Positions 39,172 to 49,153 of a DNA stretch of 64,000 bases are shown in pieces; position 1 is the stretch's first letter; each line of letters opens with the position of its first letter. Under the pieces are notes generated by a model. It had not been told where the DNA came from, did not search any database, and saw only the letters and a list, made by a program, of their open reading frames with translations. Source of the DNA: Candidatus Thiodiazotropha endoloripes (GTDB lineage: Bacteria > Pseudomonadota > Gammaproteobacteria > Chromatiales > Chromatiaceae); NCBI RefSeq assembly GCF_001708965.1, contig NZ_LVJW01000003.1:1963834-2027833 (forward strand), given 5' to 3'. A program made the translations under genes and the position numbers.

Positions 39172-40431
39172 TCATTGTTCCTGAATATCCTCTGTGGAAA
39201 ACACCCCTCTGATCTCCTCAACCCGTTCAAGCGCGTGGACATACATCGTATTCAACTGCTCTACCGGAAGGAGCTTTGTCGATTCACTCATCCAGTGGCA
39301 TCTTTCGAGATCGATAGCGCATTGAAGTTCATTACCGAATGGGCCGGTGTGTCGCCCCAGAGCTTCGATCATATGGTCAGCCAGTGGAATCTCTTTGAGC
39401 AGTTGCTCCATCGGTTGATTCAACATCGCGTCGAGGGTGGATAGCAAGCCTATGGTATAGCCGCTATCAGGATGGCCCGAGTTAAACTCATCGGCCAATG
39501 CTCTGCACATCTCTGCCCTGACCAGACTGGTGGTAATCAATTCGGGAGAAGCCTCATCAAGACTGGCCATGACAAACAGCGTAGACCAGGCCCGCAGACG
39601 ATTCAGACCGATAAAAACAACCGCCTCCCGGATCGATGTTATCTTGCGCGTCAACCCTTGAGCGGCAGAGTTTATGACCCGAAGCAGTTTAAAACTCAAA
39701 TTGGGATCGAGCTCGATCAGTTTGGCGACATCCTCAATATCCGCATTGGGATCGTTGATCTGAGCGATGGTTCTGAGCAATACACTCCTGTTACCGGGAT
39801 TTCGGGTAGTGCTGAGTGTTTGGGGCTTGGCAAAGAAATAGCCCTGAAACAGGTTAAAACCGAGACGTTTTGCGGTTTCGAACTGCTCACGGGTTTCCAC
39901 TTTTTCAGCAAGCAGTGTGATACCGCGACTCAGCAGATCATTGATTGGCTCAACATATTTCTCGAGATCGAGCCCCAGAATCTCGACCTTGATCAATGAA
40001 CAATAAGGCAGCAAGGGTATCCAGCGTTCCTCGAAACGATAGTCGTCCAATGCAATCGTATAGCCAGATTGATGGAGTTTTCGAATACCGTCAACAACCG
40101 CCGGTGTCAGCTCAAAGTCCTCCAGAACCTCGATCACAATCTGATGTGGGTCAACAGGCAGTGAAGTAAACTCTGTAAAAAACCGCTGAGTCATGTTGAT
40201 GAATACACGATGCTTGCCAACCAGGCGATGCAGGCCAAACTCCAGAAAACTGTTCAGCACAGTACGGGCAGTCGCCATATCACCATCAAAACCCTGCTGC
40301 GAGTCAGAGATTGATCGATAGAGCAACTCATACCCATAGACATTCAGGTTTTTGTCGAGAATAGGCTGGCGACCCACCTGAACGACTTCCGGGGGTAGAT
40401 GCAATTCAGCGTCTGGCATCGTTTCACTCAT
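39172..40431 (-). CDS. EAL-HDOD signalling protein (YuxH type)
   Basis: From ATG 40431 the product is 419 residues (ATG 40443 is an alternative). An EAL-like domain (about 20-210) keeps many catalytic positions: 'YELLYR' in place of YEALLR, 'FINMT', 'IEVLED', 'LDDY', 'AEKVET' and 'FQGYFFAKP'. The usual K-[IL]-D is changed to 'KVEIL'. The second half is an HDOD domain ('LIELDPNLSFKLLRVINSAAQ', 'SIREAVVFIGLNRLRAW'). Such proteins link c-di-GMP or stress signalling to motility. It sits between fliJ and the FliK-like gene. Whether it cleaves c-di-GMP cannot be read from sequence. Confidence 0.85.
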   Translation of the reverse strand: MSETMPDAELHLPPEVVQVGRQPILDKNLNVYGYELLYRSISDSQQGFDGDMATARTVLNSFLEFGLHRLVGKHRVFINMTQRFFTEFTSLPVDPHQIVIEVLEDFELTPAVVDGIRKLHQSGYTIALDDYRFEERWIPLLPYCSLIKVEILGLDLEKYVEPINDLLSRGITLLAEKVETREQFETAKRLGFNLFQGYFFAKPQTLSTTRNPGNRSVLLRTIAQINDPNADIEDVAKLIELDPNLSFKLLRVINSAAQGLTRKITSIREAVVFIGLNRLRAWSTLFVMASLDEASPELITTSLVRAEMCRALADEFNSGHPDSGYTIGLLSTLDAMLNQPMEQLLKEIPLADHMIEALGRHTGPFGNELQCAIDLERCHWMSESTKLLPVEQLNTMYVHALERVEEIRGVFSTEDIQEQ

Positions 40432-40816
40432 GCTGTTTATCATACATAAGTTAGAGTTATCAGTCCTTGATTTCAATAAAGCTAACTGTACGACTACCAT
40501 GGTAGTTGAGCGGGAAAATGTGAATCCATTCGATTCTACAAACTTTGGAATGGAACAACATTGAGTAAGGAAAAAATCTGGCCGTTGCCACTGAACAACG
40601 AGCACGACCAAGCGTTACATTCTCTGCAACATACCAAAATGTCTGTACCGATTGGATTTGTGATAGCAGGTTTAAGCTTTGTAATTTATTCAGACTGCAG
40701 TGTTCAACTGCCTATGTAAGATAAAAAAACTGAGGTTTATGCAAGACGTCAAGCATCTACCGAATCTAGTGGGCCACTAGAGTTGGCTCGAAGAAAAGAC
40801 CTTTATAAGAGCCGTG
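40432..40816. other. Intergenic region upstream of the EAL-HDOD gene
   Basis: About 385 AT-rich bases separate fliJ from the EAL-HDOD gene. I see no coding frame with a ribosome site, no sigma-54 GG-N10-GC element and no clear terminator for the fliE-fliJ transcript. Confidence 0.5.
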
Positions 40817-41245
40817 TCAGCGATTTCTTTGATTATGCTCGTCGCTCTCTTTCTGCTCTCTGCGATCTTCACTTTTCTGTTCTTCTTCACGATAACGATC
40901 GAGCACTTTATTCAGTGCCTGAGTACGACTGTGTTTCTGTTTCCAATTGGTTTTCTGGCTATTGTGATTGACCATACTGGCGGCAACGACCTGTTGCTGC
41001 TGATTGATCGCCTCATCCAACTTCGCAAGAAAGGTTCGGTACTCCTGCAGTTGTGTGGATGTCATCCCTTCCCGCGCCATCAGCTCAAAGCGCTCCAGAT
41101 ACTCTTGATGGTATTGCTTCAGCTGTTTTAGCTTCGCCTCCTCCTGCTCAAGATTCTTACGCGCCTTTCCCATCGTGCGCGCTGCATTCTGCTCCTTGGA
41201 GTGTGCGAATCTCTGTACTGGCTTGAGTCGTTTCGAAGGCGACAT
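40817..41245 (-). CDS. fliJ: Flagellar export chaperone FliJ
   Basis: FliJ is the central coiled-coil stalk of the flagellar export ATPase. The 142 residues are almost all charged helix ('RTMGKARKNLEQEEAKLKQLKQYHQEYLERF', 'LDEAINQQQQVV'). The sequence is weakly conserved. The position directly after fliI and the coiled coil decide the call. Confidence 0.9.
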   Translation of the reverse strand: MSPSKRLKPVQRFAHSKEQNAARTMGKARKNLEQEEAKLKQLKQYHQEYLERFELMAREGMTSTQLQEYRTFLAKLDEAINQQQQVVAASMVNHNSQKTNWKQKHSRTQALNKVLDRYREEEQKSEDRREQKESDEHNQRNR

Positions 41246-41262
41246 AGTCGATTCTCAGTTTG

Positions 41263-42666
41263 TTATTCCACAGGATTCGGCAGATTCAAACCTGCCGGCA
41301 TCTCTGCTTCTGGCTCAAGTTCAGCTGGAAACAGGGTTTCAAGATCTTCAAGACTCTGCGCCAGAGTCACCGGTGTATGCATGTCCTGGCGTAAAAACTC
41401 ATTCAGCGCCGGCATCGCTGAAATCGCAATATCGATCTGTTCATCACTACCTGGCTCATAAGCGCCAACACTGATCAAGTCTCTGTTCTGCTGATATAGA
41501 GAGTATAGATGCTTAAACGAGCGTGCGGCATCCTGATGGCTATAGCTGGTGATATCATTCATTGCACGACTGATTGAGGCTTCAATATCGATGGCAGGAT
41601 AGTGGCCGGCATCCGCCAATTGTCGGGAGAGTACAATATGTCCATCCAAAATTGCCCGGGCGGCATCGGCGATCGGATCATTTTGATCGTCACCTTCAGT
41701 GAGGACCGTATAGAATGCGGTAATTGAACCGCCACCCTTATCGCCATTACCGGCCCGCTCCACCAGTTGCGGCAGTTTGGCAAAAACCGAAGGGGGATAA
41801 CCCTTGGTGGCCGGCGGTTCATGGATGGCCAGGGCAATCTCACGCTGCGCCTGGGCATAGCGGGTAAGTGAGTCCATCAGCAGCAATACATGTTTGCCCT
41901 GTTCTCTGAAGCTCTCGGCAATACTGGTGGCGAGCATGGCGCCATGCATTCTTCGCAGCGGTGGATTGTCGGCCGGCACAGCAACCACGACGGCACGCTT
42001 CAATCCCTCTTTTCCCAGGATATTCTCGACAAACTCCTTCACCTCTCGACCACGTTCACCGATCAATCCCACCACGGTGACATCCGCATTGGTATAGCGT
42101 GTCATCATACCCAGCAGCACACTCTTACCAACACCGGAGCCGGCAAAAAGACCCAGTCGCTGGCCCCGGCCGACACTCAGCAGTGAGTTGATCGCACGCA
42201 CACCGACATCCAATGGCTCCCTGATCGGGGTCCTGGCCAAGGGGTTGAAACTGGTTCCGGTCAGTGGACGACGTTCATCGTTGTGGATTGGTCCCAGGTT
42301 ATCCAGCGGTTTTCCGGCGCCATCGATGACCCGTCCTAGCAGGTGCTCACCAACCACAGCTTCGCAGACACGCCCGGTCGGAATGACTCTCGCCCCCTGC
42401 TCCAGGCCATGAATATCTCCTGTGGGCATGAGGTAGAGACTGTCTTCACCAAATCCAACCACCTCGGACTCAATATGCGTACCGTTGCTGCTGACCACAT
42501 CACATTGGCCTCCGATCACGGCACGGCAACCAATTGCCTCAAGGGTCAGACCAACCATTCGCGTCAATCGACCCTCAACCACCAGACCCCGGTCATCTCC
42601 GAGTCGATCCTGATAGCGGCGTAACCGTTCCGCCCAAATCTGATGTCTCTCCGCGCCCAGTTGCAT
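41263..42666 (-). CDS. fliI: Flagellum-specific ATPase FliI
   Basis: Hexameric ATPase that unfolds and feeds export substrates, related to F1-beta. The 467 residues have Walker A '[17 protein letters not shown]' (near 170), '[13 protein letters not shown]', Walker B '[21 protein letters not shown]' and '[22 protein letters not shown]'. It lies five bases after fliH. Confidence 0.97.
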   Translation of the reverse strand: MQLGAERHQIWAERLRRYQDRLGDDRGLVVEGRLTRMVGLTLEAIGCRAVIGGQCDVVSSNGTHIESEVVGFGEDSLYLMPTGDIHGLEQGARVIPTGRVCEAVVGEHLLGRVIDGAGKPLDNLGPIHNDERRPLTGTSFNPLARTPIREPLDVGVRAINSLLSVGRGQRLGLFAGSGVGKSVLLGMMTRYTNADVTVVGLIGERGREVKEFVENILGKEGLKRAVVVAVPADNPPLRRMHGAMLATSIAESFREQGKHVLLLMDSLTRYAQAQREIALAIHEPPATKGYPPSVFAKLPQLVERAGNGDKGGGSITAFYTVLTEGDDQNDPIADAARAILDGHIVLSRQLADAGHYPAIDIEASISRAMNDITSYSHQDAARSFKHLYSLYQQNRDLISVGAYEPGSDEQIDIAISAMPALNEFLRQDMHTPVTLAQSLEDLETLFPAELEPEAEMPAGLNLPNPVE

Positions 42667-42671
42667 GATGA

Positions 42672-43355
42672 CTACTCCTCTTCCATCTGCTCGTCGATGG
42701 CACGGGCACCGGCCAACAGTGGCGCAATCAGACTGGCGAGCCTGGATTCCAATGATGCATCGACCTGGGAGGTATCGGTCACCACTTTACAGCCACCCCG
42801 ATTGATCACCGGATCCTCAATCAGATGCCAACCCACTTCGGAATCACCCAGCGCGTAAACCTCACGTATCAGTTCAGCATCCTCCGGATGCAGCAGCAGT
42901 CGTACATTGCGTGAAGAGACCGGTAATACGGAAAGCGCTTCCCTGACCACGCCGACAATCAGGTTGGGGTCACTTTTGACCTCCCGGCGGACAAGCTGCT
43001 TAACAATCGCAATAACCAGCGCCAGCAGTTCTTTCTCAATCTGATTGTCCAGATTTCTCAATGGCCGTTCGAAGGTTTGCAGCAGGCGATCAAATTGAGA
43101 GGTATACTGTTTCAGCTCCAGCTGGGCCTGGTTCAGACCCTCTTTATGGCCATATTCAAATCCCTCCTGCTTACCCTTTTCGAATCCCTCTTCATAGGCC
43201 TGGCGCTGTATCGCCTCAAGCTCTTTTGCAGTAGGTGGCGCACTGGGGGGATTGATGGTGCCTCGATTTGTCCGTTTCTTGCCATCTCCCATTTCCGGCG
43301 GCAACCACTGCCTGATATCTGCAGTGCCACCGTCACCGGACTTAGACGAACTCAT
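42672..43355 (-). CDS. fliH: Flagellar assembly protein FliH
   Basis: FliH is the dimeric stator-like regulator of FliI. The 227-residue product starts at ATG 43355, which has GGAGG about eight bases upstream and overlaps the end of fliG. The frame extends further but without a ribosome site. It shows the Glu/Gln-rich '[25 protein letters not shown]', with the GxxxG-type spacing of FliH, and a C-terminal V-ATPase E-like region. Confidence 0.92.
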   Translation of the reverse strand: MSSSKSGDGGTADIRQWLPPEMGDGKKRTNRGTINPPSAPPTAKELEAIQRQAYEEGFEKGKQEGFEYGHKEGLNQAQLELKQYTSQFDRLLQTFERPLRNLDNQIEKELLALVIAIVKQLVRREVKSDPNLIVGVVREALSVLPVSSRNVRLLLHPEDAELIREVYALGDSEVGWHLIEDPVINRGGCKVVTDTSQVDASLESRLASLIAPLLAGARAIDEQMEEE

Positions 43356-44400
43356 CGCCACCGCCTCCGAGCATGATTTCACCGGCATCCGCCAGGCGGC
43401 GTGCTACCTGTAGTATCTCTTTCTGCGAGGCCTCCACATCACTCAACTTGGCAGGAGCGGCTGCTTCCAGGTCATCCTTGAGCATTTCAGCTGCACGTTT
43501 CGACATATTCTTGAAGATCTTCTCTTTCAGTGCTTCATCGGCACCACGCAGCGCCAGCAGCAGCTGCTCGGTACTGACTTCACGCAGCAGTGCCTGAATA
43601 CCCCGGTCATCCACATCGATGAGGTTTTCAAACACAAACATATTATCCTGCAGCTCCTGACCAAGATCCGAATCCACTTCAATGATCTCTTCCATCAGTT
43701 TGCTCTCAACCGCGCCATCCAGCATGTTGAGAATTTCGGCTGCAGTTTTAACTCCACCCAGGTTGGATGATTTGACGTTGGAGGCGCCGGAAAACTGCTT
43801 TTCAAGGATCTCATCAAGCTCCTGCAAAGCAACCGGTTGAATGCCATCCAGAGTGGCTATGCGCATGATCACATCAGTACGTACGCGATCAGCGAACTGA
43901 CTGACCACCTGAGCAGCCTGATCCGGCTCCAGAAAAGAGAGTACGATGGCGATGATTTGTGGATGCTCTAGGCGAATCAACTCGGCAATTCCGCGGGGAT
44001 CCATCCACTTCAGTTGTTCGAGACCTTTACTGTTGCGACCCAGAAGGATGCGGTCGATGACACCGCCGGCCTTATCCTCTCCCAAGGCATTGGTGAGCAT
44101 ATTGCGAATATATTCATCAGAGCCCAGTCCTAAGGCAGTCTGTTTTTCCAGTGTGGATACAAATTGATGCATCACCGCTTCCATCTGGTCCGTGCTCACC
44201 CCTGTCAGAGAGGCCATTGCAAGCCCCACATCCTGAACCTCTTTGGGTCCCATATGACGGAGGATTTCAGCCGCATCTTTCTCACCCAGTGCCAGCAACA
44301 GAATTGCAGACCGTTCAAGTCCACTCGTTTTGTTGACATCCGAGGCATTACCATCAGATGCCGTCATTGCTTGTTTAGCCGTTTGATTATTTGTTGCCAT
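43342..44400 (-). CDS. fliG: Flagellar motor switch protein FliG
   Basis: FliG couples ion flow at the stators to rotation. From ATG 44400 the product is 352 residues, with the middle 'PQIIAIVLSFLEPDQAAQVV' and 'DVIMRIATLDGIQPVALQELDEIL', and the C-terminal torque helix 'VDDRGIQALLREVSTEQLLLALRGADEALKEKIFKNMSKRAAEMLKDDLE' region with the conserved charged residues. It overlaps fliF by 14 bases. Confidence 0.97.
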   Translation of the reverse strand: MATNNQTAKQAMTASDGNASDVNKTSGLERSAILLLALGEKDAAEILRHMGPKEVQDVGLAMASLTGVSTDQMEAVMHQFVSTLEKQTALGLGSDEYIRNMLTNALGEDKAGGVIDRILLGRNSKGLEQLKWMDPRGIAELIRLEHPQIIAIVLSFLEPDQAAQVVSQFADRVRTDVIMRIATLDGIQPVALQELDEILEKQFSGASNVKSSNLGGVKTAAEILNMLDGAVESKLMEEIIEVDSDLGQELQDNMFVFENLIDVDDRGIQALLREVSTEQLLLALRGADEALKEKIFKNMSKRAAEMLKDDLEAAAPAKLSDVEASQKEILQVARRLADAGEIMLGGGGDEFV

Positions 44401-46069
44401 CTTCAGCAATCCACTTTTTAACTACCTGAGCCACTCGCTTAGGATCGTCTTGAATCATATTACGTGCGGCATCCAGTGTTTTCTCATAACTTCTCGGCCC
44501 TGGCAGCTGCAGGGAATCATCATCTTCGGACAGCATACCCATTTCACCACCGCCAGCGCCACCAGGCATCTGCGCCATACCCCCCTCACCTGCAACGGCC
44601 CCTGCGGTCGCCATCGATTCACTCATCTGTGTCGTCACCACCTGCTTGGTCAGTCGGGTCATGGTGGGCTTCAGCACCCCGAAAACCAACAGCAGGAACA
44701 GCAATGCGCCGCCAACCTGACGAATCAGATCCCAAAACCAGCTCTGTTCCCACATCGGCACTTCTGGCAGTGGTTCCATGGGCTGAGGGATATAGAAAGC
44801 CTCACTGATCACCTGCACTCTGTCACCACGCTGAACGTCGAATCCGACTGCCTCTTTGACCAGGTTGGAGATGCGAGTAATCTCTTCCGCTGTCCGCTCG
44901 ACCGGCACGGCCACCCCATCCTCACCAGCCTGGTAACGATCATTCACCACAACAGCGACTGAGAGTTTGCGTAGCCGACTGCTGGGCAGACGGGTGTGGC
45001 TGATGGTCTTGTCCAGCTCGAAATTGCGGGTGGCCCGTTTGCTGGTATTGACCGGAGTACCACCAGCTTCACCCTCTGCACCACCAGCCACCTGAGGCGC
45101 ATTCGCAGCGGCCGGAGGCTGATTGGTCAGTGCACCGGGAACACCCTGTACATCGCTCAACACAGATTGCTGCTCATTGATCTGCTCTGATCGCAGTGCG
45201 TTCACATCCGGATTATAGTATTCCTGGGTCTGTTCAACATAGGTGAAATCCATATCGGCGGTAACTTCAGCACGTAGGTTTTCCCGTCCGACCACAGGTT
45301 CAAGGATATCTTCAATCCGCTGCTTGTAGTGACCTTCAAGCTCGCGGGTGTATTCAAATTGCCGGGAAGTCAGCTGCATTTCACGGCTGTCTTTCTTGGT
45401 GCTCAGCAGACGCCCTTTCTGATCGACCACGGTGACATTTGAAACATCCAGTTCAGGGACGCTCGAGGCAACCAGATGAGTGATCGCTTCCACTTGCCCC
45501 TTTTCAAGGCTGCGTCCGGGATAGAGTTTCACCACAACCGAAGCGCTGGGGAATTTTCTTTTACGGATAAACACCGACTGTTTCGGTGTTGCCAGATGTA
45601 CCCGGGCGCTGTCCACATTGGCCATTGTCATGATCGAACGGGCCAGTTCCCCTTCGATGGCACGTTGATAACGGGCCGTCTCCACCAGTTTGCTGGTAGA
45701 GAATCCGGTATCCTCCTGCATCAGTTCAAAACCGGTCGATCCGGAACGCGGCAAACCTTGGCCGGCAAGTTTCATCCGCGCCTCTTGCAGGCTGGAACTG
45801 GGCACCATCACGATGCCGTTGGCCTGATCGATTTCATAATCGATACCGGCCTGCTGCAGAGCCTGTGAGATCTCCATGGCATCCTTGTTGGGTAGGTTAC
45901 CGAACAGTGGTGCATAGCTCGGCTTCTGGGTCCACAGCACAACGGCCACCCCCAAGGCGACACTGGCTGCTATCCCCACCATCACGGCGATCTGCCTGAC
46001 GATGGGATTATCCTGTATACGCGCCACTTCGACTTCGTTTGCTGCTTGTTCGGGAGTTACGGTTGCCAT
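44387..46069 (-). CDS. fliF: Flagellar MS-ring protein FliF
   Basis: FliF forms the MS ring in the inner membrane. The 560 residues have a membrane helix at about 25-48, the YscJ-like ring domains ('APLFGNLPNKDAMEISQALQQAGIDYEI', 'RVHLATPKQSVFIRKRKFPSASVVVKL'), a glycine/alanine-rich loop near 295-335, a second helix near 445-465 and the C-terminal FliG-binding tail ('RNMIQDDPKRVAQVVKKWI'). Confidence 0.97.
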   Translation of the reverse strand: MATVTPEQAANEVEVARIQDNPIVRQIAVMVGIAASVALGVAVVLWTQKPSYAPLFGNLPNKDAMEISQALQQAGIDYEIDQANGIVMVPSSSLQEARMKLAGQGLPRSGSTGFELMQEDTGFSTSKLVETARYQRAIEGELARSIMTMANVDSARVHLATPKQSVFIRKRKFPSASVVVKLYPGRSLEKGQVEAITHLVASSVPELDVSNVTVVDQKGRLLSTKKDSREMQLTSRQFEYTRELEGHYKQRIEDILEPVVGRENLRAEVTADMDFTYVEQTQEYYNPDVNALRSEQINEQQSVLSDVQGVPGALTNQPPAAANAPQVAGGAEGEAGGTPVNTSKRATRNFELDKTISHTRLPSSRLRKLSVAVVVNDRYQAGEDGVAVPVERTAEEITRISNLVKEAVGFDVQRGDRVQVISEAFYIPQPMEPLPEVPMWEQSWFWDLIRQVGGALLFLLLVFGVLKPTMTRLTKQVVTTQMSESMATAGAVAGEGGMAQMPGGAGGGEMGMLSEDDDSLQLPGPRSYEKTLDAARNMIQDDPKRVAQVVKKWIAEDGNK

Positions 46070-46092
46070 TTTTCGCCTTCTTATTCAATCAG

Positions 46093-46413
46093 TTAGATTG
46101 GCATACTCATTACGTCTTTGTAGGCCTCAACCAGCTTGTTGCGGACCTGCACCATGGCTTCGAAAGAGAGGCTCGATTTTTGTGCCGCGATCATCACCTG
46201 AGCCAGATCCATCTCCCCTTCACCGCTCTCAAAGCTGGTACGTAGTGCACTGGCTTCCTGTTGGATCGAGTTAACCCGGTCGATCGATTGCTTCAGCAGA
46301 TCGGAAAAATCGGCCCCTGAGCTTTTCGGTGACTCCTGTGCATTGTCAGCAGCTTGAGCAGACATCACCCGCATTTGCGCCAATACTTGATCAATGTTCA
46401 TGCTGTTGTTCAT
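46093..46413 (-). CDS. fliE: Flagellar hook-basal body protein FliE
   Basis: FliE joins the MS ring to the rod. From ATG 46413 (GGAG about eight bases upstream) the product is 106 residues, ending with the family signature 'VMIAAQKSSLSFEAMVQVRNKLVEAYKDVMSMPI'. It is the first gene of fliEFGHIJ and is preceded by a sigma-54 promoter. Confidence 0.95.
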   Translation of the reverse strand: MNNSMNIDQVLAQMRVMSAQAADNAQESPKSSGADFSDLLKQSIDRVNSIQQEASALRTSFESGEGEMDLAQVMIAAQKSSLSFEAMVQVRNKLVEAYKDVMSMPI

Positions 46414-46451
46414 TTGCAAAGCTCCATTATCTTTATAACTACATAGGTCTA

Positions 46452-46468
46452 TGCACTATCCGCACCAG
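46452..46468 (-). promoter_or_regulatory. Sigma-54 promoter of fliEFGHIJ
   Basis: On the minus strand the sequence CTGGTGCGGATAGTGCAT places GG (46466-46465) and GC (46454-46453) exactly ten bases apart, as RpoN promoters require. It starts right after the fleR stop and about 40 bases before the fliE start. FleR control is expected from Pseudomonas. Confidence 0.8.
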
Positions 46469-47809
46469 TTAGCCCGGTATGGCCACACCCGCATCCCGCA
46501 TACGGGCAATCTTGTAACGTAATGTCCGTTCACTGATACCGAGACGACTGGCGACATGTTTTCTGCTGATCCCACCTTCACCCAGGGCATCCAGGATCAT
46601 CTGCTCCTCCACTGAACGGAGATCGTCAGGAAGTTTTCCAGCATTGCCGGTTTGTCGCTCCATCTCGGGCTTGGCATCAGTGGCAGTCGACTCGAAGCAG
46701 AGGTCATCAACACCGATCTCGCCACTGCCTTTGAGAATCAGTGCACGCTGCATCAGATTGTCCAGCTCACGGACGTTGCCGGGCCAGGGATGTGACATGA
46801 GTTGCTGCTCTGCAGTTTCACTGAACTGTGGCAGTTTTTGGCCGGGACGCAGACTCTTCTGCAACAGATGGTTGGCCAGCGGCAGAATATCCCGTGTCCG
46901 CTCACGCAGCGGTGGTAATGTCAGTGGGAAGACATTGAGGCGATAGTAGAGGTCTTCACGAAATCGGCCGGCCGAAACCTCCTCCCGAAGCTTGCGATTG
47001 GTGGTTGCAAGAACCCGTACATCCAGTTCAATCATTTTACGACCACCCAGCCTTTCCAGCTCCTTCTCCTGCAGCACCCGTAACAATTTGGCCTGCAGAG
47101 CCAGACTCATCTCGGAGATCTCATCCAGTAAAAGGGTGCCGCCCTGGGCCTGTTCAAATTTACCGGCTGTGGCCTGATAGGCACCGGTGAAGGCCCCTTT
47201 TTCATAACCGAACAGCACGGCTTCGAGCATGTTTTCAGGAATCGCGGCGCAATTGATCGCAATGAAAGGCCCGTTATTTCGTGGTGAATGTTGATGGATA
47301 TAGCGGGCGAAGACTTCCTTACCCGTACCGCTCTCACCATTCAGCAATACTGTGGCCTCGCTTTGCGCCACCCGATGGGCCAATTCGAGCATTTCACGGC
47401 TACGCACATCTTCAGCAACCGGGCCGGCCTCGGCTGATTCCACCAGCGGTAGAATATTACCCGCCACTTTGCTGACCAGAACTTCCGCTTCAAAAGGTTT
47501 GACCAGATAGTCGACTGCGCCGTCATGCATCGCCATCACAGCCTTTTCAATACTCCCGTAAGCGGTCATCAACAGGACCGGCAGATCGGGATAGCCTTTT
47601 CTGACCTCTCGCAACAGGGTGTGGCCATCCATGGGTTGCATCTGTACATCACTGACGACCATGCCAACAGCTTCCTGCCTTAACAGCTCAAGGGCCGATC
47701 TGCCCTCTTCTGCGGTGACCACCGAATAACCGGCCAGTTCAAGGGTATCGCTCAGCGCTTCCCGCAGTGCAGGATCGTCTTCTACTATCAGCACCGTCGT
47801 CTGACTCAT
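46469..47809 (-). CDS. fleR: Sigma-54-dependent response regulator FleR/FlrC
   Basis: NtrC-type activator of mid-class flagellar genes. The 446 residues have a receiver domain with phospho-acceptor Asp in 'VVSDVQMQPMDGHTLL' (near 54), an AAA+ domain with '[15 protein letters not shown]' and the sigma-54 contact loop '[10 protein letters not shown]', and a C-terminal Fis-type helix-turn-helix ('SRKHVASRLGISERTLRYKIARM'). It overlaps fleS by four bases (ATGA). Confidence 0.95.
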   Translation of the reverse strand: MSQTTVLIVEDDPALREALSDTLELAGYSVVTAEEGRSALELLRQEAVGMVVSDVQMQPMDGHTLLREVRKGYPDLPVLLMTAYGSIEKAVMAMHDGAVDYLVKPFEAEVLVSKVAGNILPLVESAEAGPVAEDVRSREMLELAHRVAQSEATVLLNGESGTGKEVFARYIHQHSPRNNGPFIAINCAAIPENMLEAVLFGYEKGAFTGAYQATAGKFEQAQGGTLLLDEISEMSLALQAKLLRVLQEKELERLGGRKMIELDVRVLATTNRKLREEVSAGRFREDLYYRLNVFPLTLPPLRERTRDILPLANHLLQKSLRPGQKLPQFSETAEQQLMSHPWPGNVRELDNLMQRALILKGSGEIGVDDLCFESTATDAKPEMERQTGNAGKLPDDLRSVEEQMILDALGEGGISRKHVASRLGISERTLRYKIARMRDAGVAIPG

Positions 47810-49038
47810 GACAGGCTCCTTATCTGTGCAACGCCAAGCGTTCGTTTTTCTTTGTTGAATCCCACCGGAGAGATCTGTTCGATTGCCGGTGTGGCAAGTG
47901 GGAAATGGATTTGGAAGAGTGCCCCGCCAAGGCTTGAGTGGCTTGCCAGAATCTCACCACCATGGTTAAGCACCAGATTCTGTACCACCGCCAAACCTAA
48001 ACCTGTGCCGCCGCTTCTGGTGGTGAAAAATGGATCAAAAATCCGTGGCAACAGCTCATCGGAAATGCCATTACCATCATCGGCCAGATGAATCTCTATC
48101 TCGTCTTCAACATGCAGTACGATCTGAACAACCTTCGCCCCTTGCTGGGTAGCGTTTTCCAGGAGATTACTCAACATACCCAGTAAGGCATCCTCACGCC
48201 CGAGCATGACTGCCCGTCCCTGACTCTGGTCATCAATCACCAATGAGACACCACTCTGTTGCAGATCATGCTCGACAGTCGAGGAAAAATGCTTAAGCAG
48301 ATCACTGAGTAGAATGCGCGACTCTCCTGCATCTTCACCCCGGGCAAACATCAGGATGTCGTGAATTTGACGCTCCATATGCTGCAACCGATCTCTCAAC
48401 TTGGAGGTAAATTGTTGACGTTTGGCCGGATTCAGATCATCGCTGGCAAGATGGGAGGCATAGAGTAAGGCGCTGCTCAACGGGGTACGCATCTGATGGG
48501 CCAGTTGAGCGGACATTTCACCCATCGCGGTCAACCGCTCACGACGGTTGAGCCGTTCCTGTAACTTGCGCGTTTCGGTGATATCAACCAGCACCAGAAT
48601 ATAACCAGGCGCCTGCTCCAGCCGACTGGATGAAAGTGTCAGCAAATGACCACTGAGCAGTTTCATCTCGTTGCCTTTGATCACGCCGCCCAGTGCCTTT
48701 TGGCGAACGACCTCCGGCCAGAGCTCCATCGCCTCGAGTCTGCCCAGCAGACGTTCTGCAGCCGGGTTGAACTCACGAATCCGCTCTTCACCATCGAGTA
48801 CGATCACCGCCGCAGGTAGGGTCTCCAGCAATCGTTCCAGACGATCGGCCAGACGCTCTTTCTCAGCCAGCTGCACCATCCGCTCGCTACGTGCCGCCGC
48901 CAGCTCCTGACTCAGTTCCAGAACCTGGGATTGCAACTGCTGGTAGGAGCCGGTCAACTCTTCGGAGAGTTGATTGAACATGTTGAAGGCCGCCTCAAGG
49001 GCGTGTTGTCGATCGGCAAGTGATGGTTTTGGTGACAC
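47806..49038 (-). CDS. fleS: Flagellar sensor histidine kinase FleS/FlrB
   Basis: Cytoplasmic partner kinase of FleR. The 410 residues have a coiled coil (about 20-65), a PAS domain ('LETLPAAVIVLDGEERIREFNPAAERLLG'), the phospho-acceptor His in 'MGEMSAQLAHQMRTPLSSALLYASHL' and an ATPase domain with 'LGMLSNLLENATQQGAKVV' and 'FTTRSGGTGLGLAVVQNLV'. There is no membrane helix, as in FleS. The start codon is GTG at 49038, with GAGG eight bases upstream. Confidence 0.95.
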   Translation of the reverse strand: MSPKPSLADRQHALEAAFNMFNQLSEELTGSYQQLQSQVLELSQELAAARSERMVQLAEKERLADRLERLLETLPAAVIVLDGEERIREFNPAAERLLGRLEAMELWPEVVRQKALGGVIKGNEMKLLSGHLLTLSSSRLEQAPGYILVLVDITETRKLQERLNRRERLTAMGEMSAQLAHQMRTPLSSALLYASHLASDDLNPAKRQQFTSKLRDRLQHMERQIHDILMFARGEDAGESRILLSDLLKHFSSTVEHDLQQSGVSLVIDDQSQGRAVMLGREDALLGMLSNLLENATQQGAKVVQIVLHVEDEIEIHLADDGNGISDELLPRIFDPFFTTRSGGTGLGLAVVQNLVLNHGGEILASHSSLGGALFQIHFPLATPAIEQISPVGFNKEKRTLGVAQIRSLS

Positions 49039-49083
49039 GTCGATAGCCTCTGTGGTCAGTCTTCATTCATCACTGACTAAAGA

Positions 49084-49100
49084 GGCAAAATATGTGCCTA
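49084..49100 (-). promoter_or_regulatory. Sigma-54 promoter of fleSR
   Basis: The minus strand reads TAGGCACATATTTTGCCTC, with GG (49098-49097) and GC (49086-49085) ten bases apart and the canonical GGCAC and TTGC halves. It is the only such element in the fleQ-fleS gap and lies about 50 bases before the fleS start. FleQ is the expected activator. Confidence 0.85.
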
Positions 49101-49153
49101 TATTTGTTTTTTCTTTATTTTCAGTATGTTAATAATTCTAAACTGAGGAAACG

